Positions 59,381-64,000 of a stretch of 64,000 bases of DNA are shown here, piece after piece. The notes beneath the pieces are model-generated. The model saw only the letters and a program-made list of their open reading frames with translations, searched no databases and was not told the DNA's origin. Position 1 is the first letter of the stretch. Each line of letters opens with the position of its first letter. The stretch comes from an uncultured Oscillospiraceae bacterium. Lineage in GTDB: Bacteria; Bacillota; Clostridia; Oscillospirales; Oscillospiraceae. Both the position numbers and the translations under genes were made by a program. The DNA lies in contig CATLAL010000002.1 of assembly GCA_949878425.1 (NCBI GenBank), forward strand, positions 1-64,000, written 5' to 3'.

Positions 59381-60025
59381 ATGAAATCCTTTCTGATTAT
59401 CGGCATGGGCTCCTTTGGCCACCACCTCTGCCGGGCGCTGGCGGAGCAAAAGTGCGAGGTGATGGCGGTGGACCGCTGCGGCGCCTGCGTGGAGGACGTG
59501 CTGCCCCTGGTGGTCAGCGCCAAGATCGGCGACTGCACCAACGAGGAGGTGCTGCGCTCCTTCGACGTGGCCAGCTTCGATGCCTGCTTTGTCTGCCTGG
59601 GGTCGGACGTGCTGGGGAGCTTACAGATCACCAGCCTTCTGAAGGAGCTGGGGGCCAAAAAAGTGTTCAGCAAGGCGGAGGACGACCTCCAGGCCAAGTT
59701 TCTTCTGCGCAACGGCGCGGACGAGGTGATCTACCCGGAGCTGGAGGTGGCCACCAGCATCGCCGTCAGCGAGAGCTCAGACAGCATCTTTGACTGCATC
59801 CGCCTCACCGCGGACTACTCCATCTACGAGCTGCAGCCCATGCAGCGCTGGCTGGGCAAGAGCCTGAAGGAGCTCAACTTCCGGGCCAAGTACAACATGA
59901 CCGTGATCGCCGCCATCCGCGGCGGCGTCATCCGGCCCAACCTGGGACCGGACTACACCTTCCGGGCGGAGGAGCACCTGCTGATCCTGGGGCGCAGCGA
60001 GGATATCCGGAAGGTGATCCGCTGA
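59381..60025 (+). CDS. TrkA/KtrA-type potassium-channel regulatory subunit
   Basis: 214 residues. An N-terminal Rossmann RCK domain (FLIIGMGSFGHHLCRAL; VVSAKIGDCTNEEVL; LGSLQITSLLKELGAKKVF) binds a nucleotide, and a C-terminal TrkA-C domain (GKSLKELNFRAKYNMTVIA; RAEEHLLILGRSEDI) may bind c-di-AMP. ATG 59381 with GGGAGG nine bases upstream is preferred over ATG 59357. No KtrB/TrkH channel gene is adjacent, so it must act with one encoded elsewhere. Confidence 0.88.
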   Translation: MKSFLIIGMGSFGHHLCRALAEQKCEVMAVDRCGACVEDVLPLVVSAKIGDCTNEEVLRSFDVASFDACFVCLGSDVLGSLQITSLLKELGAKKVFSKAEDDLQAKFLLRNGADEVIYPELEVATSIAVSESSDSIFDCIRLTADYSIYELQPMQRWLGKSLKELNFRAKYNMTVIAAIRGGVIRPNLGPDYTFRAEEHLLILGRSEDIRKVIR

Positions 60026-60033
60026 TCAGCCCT

Positions 60034-60083
60034 AAAGGCCTGCCGCGTATTCCGGCGCGCGCCGGGATACGCAGCAGGCCTTT
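60034..60083. terminator. Bidirectional terminator
   Basis: AAAGGCCTGC-GCGTAT-CCGGC pairs with its complement and ends in TTTATA, between convergent genes. Confidence 0.8.
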
Positions 60084-60675
60084 ATACCAGGGCACGCCCC
60101 TCCCCCATGGCCCGCAGGGCCTGGGGCGTGTCCGCGTCCGCCAGCTCCCGGGCCTCCGTTTCAAAGAGCAGGAGGCTTTCCCGGTGGCGGCGGATGACAG
60201 TGCTGCCGCCCTGATCCTCCCGCAGCCGGAGCAGCTCCGGGAAGTAGGCCGCGGGGAAGATGCAGGGGTTTCCCCGGACGCCGCCGTGGGCCAGGCCCAC
60301 CAGGGACTCCGGGTGGCGGCGGAAGAACTCCACCTCAGCGCGCACCGTCTCCCGGCGCAGCAGGGGCTGGTCCGACACCTGGAACAGCGCCGCGTCCACC
60401 TCCCCCAGGGCCTCCAGCCCCAGCCGGATGGTGTGGCTGATGCCCCAGTCCGGGTGGGGGTTGTGTACGCTCAAAAAGCCGAAGGATTGGGCCAGCGCTG
60501 CCACCTCCTCATATTGGGTGACCACCGCTACCGTTTGAAATTCCTCATCCGGCACCGCCTCCAGGGCCCGCCGGATGAGGGATTTTCCGTCCAGACAGGC
60601 GGACAGCTTGTTCTCCCCAAACCGGCGGGCGTCCCCAGCCGCCATCACCACGCAGCCGATTTTCAGATCGTCCAT
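60082..60675 (-). CDS. MocA-like nucleotidyltransferase
   Basis: A 197-residue MobA-like NTP transferase: CVVMAAGDARRFGENKL nucleotide loop, FQVSDQPLL metal motif, and GVRGNPCIFPAAYFPEL of the molybdenum-cofactor cytidylyl/guanylyltransferase (MocA) group. It may activate molybdopterin for a selenium- or molybdenum-dependent hydroxylase, but no such enzyme is in the window. Convergent with the TrkA gene. Confidence 0.8.
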   Translation of the reverse strand: MDDLKIGCVVMAAGDARRFGENKLSACLDGKSLIRRALEAVPDEEFQTVAVVTQYEEVAALAQSFGFLSVHNPHPDWGISHTIRLGLEALGEVDAALFQVSDQPLLRRETVRAEVEFFRRHPESLVGLAHGGVRGNPCIFPAAYFPELLRLREDQGGSTVIRRHRESLLLFETEARELADADTPQALRAMGEGRALV

Positions 60676-60870
60676 ATCGAAGCCCCCCTTTTTTCTCTGT
60701 TACCATAGTATACCCCGTCCGACCGGTCTCAGTCAACCGGCGGCGCCTGCCGCATAGACTCTGTTTTTCGCGAAACAGGTCGAGGCAGGGGATAACGGGT
60801 CGGGGGGCCAGGGCTCTAAGGCTCCTGCACGGCAGACCCGAATTGGACGCGCTCAGGAGGGGCGGCCCAC

Positions 60871-60898
60871 TTGACTTTTCCCCAGCAGGCGGTATAAT
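60871..60898 (+). promoter_or_regulatory. Promoter of the phosphoribosyltransferase gene
   Basis: TTGACT (60871-60876), 16 bases, TATAAT (60893-60898). Confidence 0.7.
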
Positions 60899-60945
60899 AG
60901 ATGCATCCAACCGCGCACTACATTTCAGAGGAGGCTTCCCACCCT

Positions 60946-61506
60946 ATGACCTACACGATGAAGGTCGCGGGCCTGGAGCGGGCGCTCCCGCTCTGCAAGG
61001 TCAGTGACGAGCTGTACATCGGCGCGTTCATTATCTTCGGCGACGCGGAGCTGACCGTGGCCTGCGCGTCCGCGCTTCTGGAGCGCATCCCGGCGGACAG
61101 CTACGACTACATGCTCACCGCCGAGGCCAAGAGCATTCCCCTCATCCACGAGATGGCCCGCCAGTCCGGGGCGAAGAAATACTTCATCGCCCGGAAGGGG
61201 TCCAAGGTCTACATGCCCGACCCCATCCACGTGTCCGTCCGCTCCATCACCACCCTGCGCACCCAGGACCTGTTTTTGGGCTCCGACGACTGCGCCCTCA
61301 TCAAGGGCAAGCGGATTCTCATTGTGGATGACGTCATCTCCACCGGCGAGAGCCTTCACGCCCTGGAGGAGCTGGTGAAAACCGCCGGCGGCACGGTGAC
61401 CGGCCGGGCCGCCATCCTGGCCGAGGGCGACGCACTGGCCCGAAAGGACATCACCTACCTCGCCCCCCTCCCCGTCTTTAACGCAGACGGAACCGTAAAG
61501 GAATAA
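60946..61506 (+). CDS. Phosphoribosyltransferase (adenine PRTase-like)
   Basis: A 186-residue type I PRTase. The PRPP-binding loop is RILIVDDVISTGES, preceded by the flexible hood region (KYFIARKGSKVY). The N-terminal part (MLTAEAKSIPLIHEMAR) resembles adenine phosphoribosyltransferases. ATG 60946 follows GAGGAGG. It may salvage adenine or be a regulator of the PurR/Xpt type without a DNA-binding domain. Monocistronic with a terminator. Confidence 0.85.
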   Translation: MTYTMKVAGLERALPLCKVSDELYIGAFIIFGDAELTVACASALLERIPADSYDYMLTAEAKSIPLIHEMARQSGAKKYFIARKGSKVYMPDPIHVSVRSITTLRTQDLFLGSDDCALIKGKRILIVDDVISTGESLHALEELVKTAGGTVTGRAAILAEGDALARKDITYLAPLPVFNADGTVKE

Positions 61507-61516
61507 CCCCTTACAG

Positions 61517-61553
61517 AGGCCGTCCCCCAGTGATTCGATGGGGGACGGCCTTC
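61517..61553. terminator. Terminator between convergent genes
   Basis: AGGCCGTCCCCC and GGGGGACGGCCT pair perfectly, followed by TCTGAATTT. Confidence 0.75.
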
Positions 61554-61559
61554 TGAATT

Positions 61560-64000
61560 TCAGGAAAAAGTATCGCAGTCCACCGCCGTATACGCCGCGG
61601 CCTCTCCGTTCACGCGGAGGTCCAGCGCCCCCTCCGGAAGGGACAGCAGCAGGCCGCCGGAGTCCTTCTTTTGGAATCTCACGATATCGACCCGCCAGCC
61701 CGCCTCCGTCTCCGCGGGCCGCCAGCCGAAGCTCCAGGCGAAGCCGCCGTGCCAGACGTACTGCCTCCCGCCGTACCGGAGGACGTACCACCTGCCATCG
61801 GCGCAGGCGTCCAGGGCCTCCCGGACGGTCTGGGGCAGGTCCTCCGGGGAGAGGCTGACCGGCCCGTCCTCCCCCCCGCCGGAGGAGGTAACGGAGACGC
61901 CGCCGCTGACGCCGGCCAGCTCCCCCTCCTCGGACCGGAGGAACAGCCGGTAGCGCCCCGGCTCCGCCGGGGACTTTACGGCGAAGCTGGCGGTGCACCG
62001 CAGGCCGCCCCGCTCCCGATCCGTGTTGTAGTTGTGCACGGAGAAATAGACCGTGTCCGGCGCGCCGTCCTCCGCCCTGGCGAAGCCCACCTGCATGTCG
62101 CCGCCATGCTCCGCCTGCACGTCGTACTGGACGCGGTCCCCATAGGCCAGGTCGAACTCCCCCAGCCAGACCGTCTCGCCGGCCTTTACCGCCGCAAGCT
62201 CCACCGGCAGCGCCCCGCTGCCCAGCTCTACGCCGCTCCAGTCCTCATCCCAGTCCCCGCCGCCGTCCCAATCCCAATCCCAGCCGTCATCGCCGTCCCA
62301 ATCGTCGTCCCAATCGTCGTCCCAGTCCTCCTCCGGCTCCCCGGCCATGTCCGCCAGCAGGGCCGCGGCCTCCTCCGCCGGCAGAAGCTCCACACGCTGA
62401 ATATCCCCGTCCCCGTCCCGGATGATTTTGATGTTCACGGTCCCCTCCGGGTTGATGCTCAGGGTGTAGACCGCGCCGTTTGGCTGGGGATCCAGGAAGA
62501 TGTTGACCAGCTGGCCTTGGTAATAGTAGTCCGCGCCCTCTTTGGTGACGCCGCAGCGGGCGTACTCCTCCGCCAGCTGCCGCTCCAGCTCCTCCTTCAG
62601 CTCCTCCAGCGCCCGGTCCTCCCCCAGGGCGGCCAGCAGCACGGACCGGAAGCTGGCGCGGCCGTCCGCCTCCGCCCGGTCCAGCCAGGTCTCCCGGGCC
62701 TCCCGGTCCATATAGCCGTTCACCAGGACGGAGAAAAAGCTGACCTTTTTATCCGCGTAGGCCCTGCCGGCAAACTCGTCCACAAGGGGGCTGCTCATAT
62801 CCAGCTTCTGGAAGGCGGCGGAGAAAAACGCAATCGCCCCGTCGGCGTAAATTTTCTCCAGCATGGCCCGCTGGCCCGCCTCATCCAGCAGGGCGAAGGC
62901 CGCGCCGAACTGGGGCAGCTCGCCGCCCTCGTAGGACTGCTCCGCCAGGGCGGAGGGGGAGGCGTCCCCGGTGTTCCGCACGCTGACCACCAGGGGCCGG
63001 GTCAGGGGGAAGTCCGCTGTCTCCGACCGGAGCCGGGAGAGGACCTGGGCCAGGGCGGAGACGGCGGCGGCGTCCTCCAGGACCCCGGCGCAGGCTTCGG
63101 TGTAGAATACGGTGATGGCGCCGCCGCCGGGGAGGGGGAGCTCCGTGCGGGCATAGGCGTCCGCCGCTTCTCCGGTGAGGTTCCAGCCGATCTCGAAGAG
63201 GTAGGGGGCCTGATAGTATCCCTCCTGGGTGTAGCGGAACGTCTTGGCGTCCTCCTTGACCGGCTCCGCCCCGCCTCCGCAGTAGGCCCCCGCGGAGGCG
63301 GCTCCCCCAATGAGAACAGCCGCCAGCAGGAGGGACAGGATTGGGGTAAATTTCGATCTTTTTTTGTAGCGCATAATGGCTTTCAACCTCTCTTTCAGCA
63401 GTTTTCCGCCTCCGCTCAGGGGGATGGACCCCAGGGAGCCGGGAAGGCCGCCTCCGGCCTCCATGGCGCGAATCAGGGTGTCTCCGTAGGCCCGCCGCTC
63501 CGCCGGGGACAGGGCGCGGAGCACCGCCTCGTCGCAGGCGAGCTCGCAGGAGCGGCCCATCTCCCGGCTCATCAGCCACACCAGAGGGTTGAACCAGTGG
63601 AGGCAGACGGCGATCTGGACCAGCCATTTGCAGAGCATGTCCCGCCGGCGCAGATGGACCAGCTCGTGGGCCGCGGTGTACGTGAAATCGTCCTCCGGCA
63701 GCGCGGCGGGCAGAACGATGGCCGGGCGGAGAAGCCCCAGCAGCAGGGGGGAGGAGACCAGGCGGTTCACGTACAGCTCCACCGGCCGCCTCACGCCGGT
63801 CCGCTCCCCGATTTCCGCCAGCCGGTCCAGCAGCGCCGGGTCGGAGACCTCCTCCCACCCGGCCCGGACGCACCGGACAAAGCTCTGGTAGGAGGTGATC
63901 CTTCGCGCCAGCAGAAGCAGCGCCCCCGCCAGCCACACCAGGGCCAGCCGGTCCCACACCGTCCGGCCGCCGTTCACCGGGGCGGGGCCGGCGGTGACGG
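61560..64000 (-). CDS. M56/BlaR1-like membrane metallopeptidase, 5' end outside the window
   Basis: At least 813 codons, open to the window edge. The N-terminal visible part has membrane helices and the M56 zinc site AAHELVHLRRRDM with SCELACDEAVLRAL, then a membrane segment (FTPILSLLLAAVLIGGAAS). A very long extracellular region follows in place of the BlaR1 sensor domain, including an Asp/Trp-rich stretch (DDDWDGDDGWDWDWDGG). Such proteins signal through BlaI-type repressors by proteolysis. The BlaI gene, if any, lies beyond 64000. The ligand is unknown. Confidence 0.85.
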   Translation of the reverse strand, partial: VTAGPAPVNGGRTVWDRLALVWLAGALLLLARRITSYQSFVRCVRAGWEEVSDPALLDRLAEIGERTGVRRPVELYVNRLVSSPLLLGLLRPAIVLPAALPEDDFTYTAAHELVHLRRRDMLCKWLVQIAVCLHWFNPLVWLMSREMGRSCELACDEAVLRALSPAERRAYGDTLIRAMEAGGGLPGSLGSIPLSGGGKLLKERLKAIMRYKKRSKFTPILSLLLAAVLIGGAASAGAYCGGGAEPVKEDAKTFRYTQEGYYQAPYLFEIGWNLTGEAADAYARTELPLPGGGAITVFYTEACAGVLEDAAAVSALAQVLSRLRSETADFPLTRPLVVSVRNTGDASPSALAEQSYEGGELPQFGAAFALLDEAGQRAMLEKIYADGAIAFFSAAFQKLDMSSPLVDEFAGRAYADKKVSFFSVLVNGYMDREARETWLDRAEADGRASFRSVLLAALGEDRALEELKEELERQLAEEYARCGVTKEGADYYYQGQLVNIFLDPQPNGAVYTLSINPEGTVNIKIIRDGDGDIQRVELLPAEEAAALLADMAGEPEEDWDDDWDDDWDGDDGWDWDWDGGGDWDEDWSGVELGSGALPVELAAVKAGETVWLGEFDLAYGDRVQYDVQAEHGGDMQVGFARAEDGAPDTVYFSVHNYNTDRERGGLRCTASFAVKSPAEPGRYRLFLRSEEGELAGVSGGVSVTSSGGGEDGPVSLSPEDLPQTVREALDACADGRWYVLRYGGRQYVWHGGFAWSFGWRPAETEAGWRVDIVRFQKKDSGGLLLSLPEGALDLRVNGEAAAYTAVDCDTFS

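Noticed and set aside
60700-60900. Purine riboswitch before the phosphoribosyltransferase
   Set aside because: The conserved junction and loop sequences of purine riboswitches are absent, and the promoter at 60871-60898 leaves too short a leader.
1-64000. CRISPR arrays, tRNA or rRNA genes, replication origin
   Set aside because: I looked for regularly spaced direct repeats, cloverleaf-like segments, rRNA signatures and DnaA-box clusters and found none. The repeats present are dispersed palindromes and not arrays.

Overview
The window is a GC-rich chromosomal segment from an anaerobic, low-copy-repeat-rich Firmicute. It most resembles a gut Oscillospiraceae/Clostridia bacterium. The grounds are: Firmicute-type gene orders (gdpP-rplI-dnaB), a DUF1836 protein, Wood-Ljungdahl (acetyl-CoA) pathway genes, Tn1549/CTn-type conjugative element debris with large serine recombinases, and Gram-positive lipoprotein and ABC systems. 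The assignment is inferred from gene content only. No rRNA, tRNA or CRISPR array was seen.

Layout. 1-4.95 kb is a graveyard of conjugative elements: a chimeric VirB6/TrbL-LtrC reading frame, a Maff2 remnant, one intact large serine recombinase with its small partner gene, a beheaded DnaC-like ATPase joined head-to-head to a beheaded second recombinase, and an IS3 transposase tail. 5-18 kb is mostly housekeeping: ldh, a DUF6120/HAAS-like membrane protein, dusB with an ECF sigma/anti-sigma pair, a transglutaminase/Fn3 lipoprotein, trhA, a DUF1836 regulator, polA and a nucleoside phosphorylase. An AT-rich islet follows with a HIT-family gene interrupted by UGA. 18.3-19.35 kb carries rimI and a second acetyltransferase.

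19.37-25.69 kb is the most interesting region. Two 419/418-bp near-identical direct repeats bracket what looks like a quorum-sensing-controlled RiPP locus. On the minus strand are a 28-residue precursor-like peptide, a radical SAM/SPASM maturase (apparently with an AUU start) and an ABC exporter. Divergent from them are two tandem Rgg/PlcR-like (RRNPP) regulators, and convergent is a small secreted propeptide. The precursor and propeptide promoters share a 27-bp operator and the same operator-to-minus-10 geometry, so I predict co-regulation.

26.4-33 kb is one minus-strand Wood-Ljungdahl operon. It encodes a His-rich metal protein, CooT, a small Cys-containing protein, MetF, CooC/AcsF, an FlxA-like coiled coil, AcsD, and an AcsC-AcsE fusion. 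The CODH and ACS catalytic subunits are not in the window. 33.2-37.2 kb holds gdpP, rplI and dnaB. 37.2-39.6 kb is repeat- and remnant-rich. 39.7-45.3 kb holds hflX, rpmE, a secreted copper-amine-oxidase-N-like protein and an orphan type III-like DNA methyltransferase.

45.7-59.3 kb contains a frameshifted membrane protein and then a carbohydrate locus: LacI regulator, binding protein, two permeases, a 622-residue unknown, GH53 galactanase and a sulfatase. Two LacI-like operators and matching TTGACA-N17-TATGCT promoters tie regulator and transporter together. A cytoplasmic kinase-like protein and a TraX-family membrane protein are embedded in it. The window ends with TrkA, a MocA-like nucleotidyltransferase, a phosphoribosyltransferase and a truncated M56/BlaR1-like peptidase.

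Four dispersed repeat families run through the window: an A/T-hairpin element of about 70 bp usually just after stop codons, CTAG-bounded MITE-like elements that overlap TAG stop codons, a 167-bp MITE with perfect 18-bp ends, and a 76-nt double-hairpin module whose copies differ by compensatory changes.
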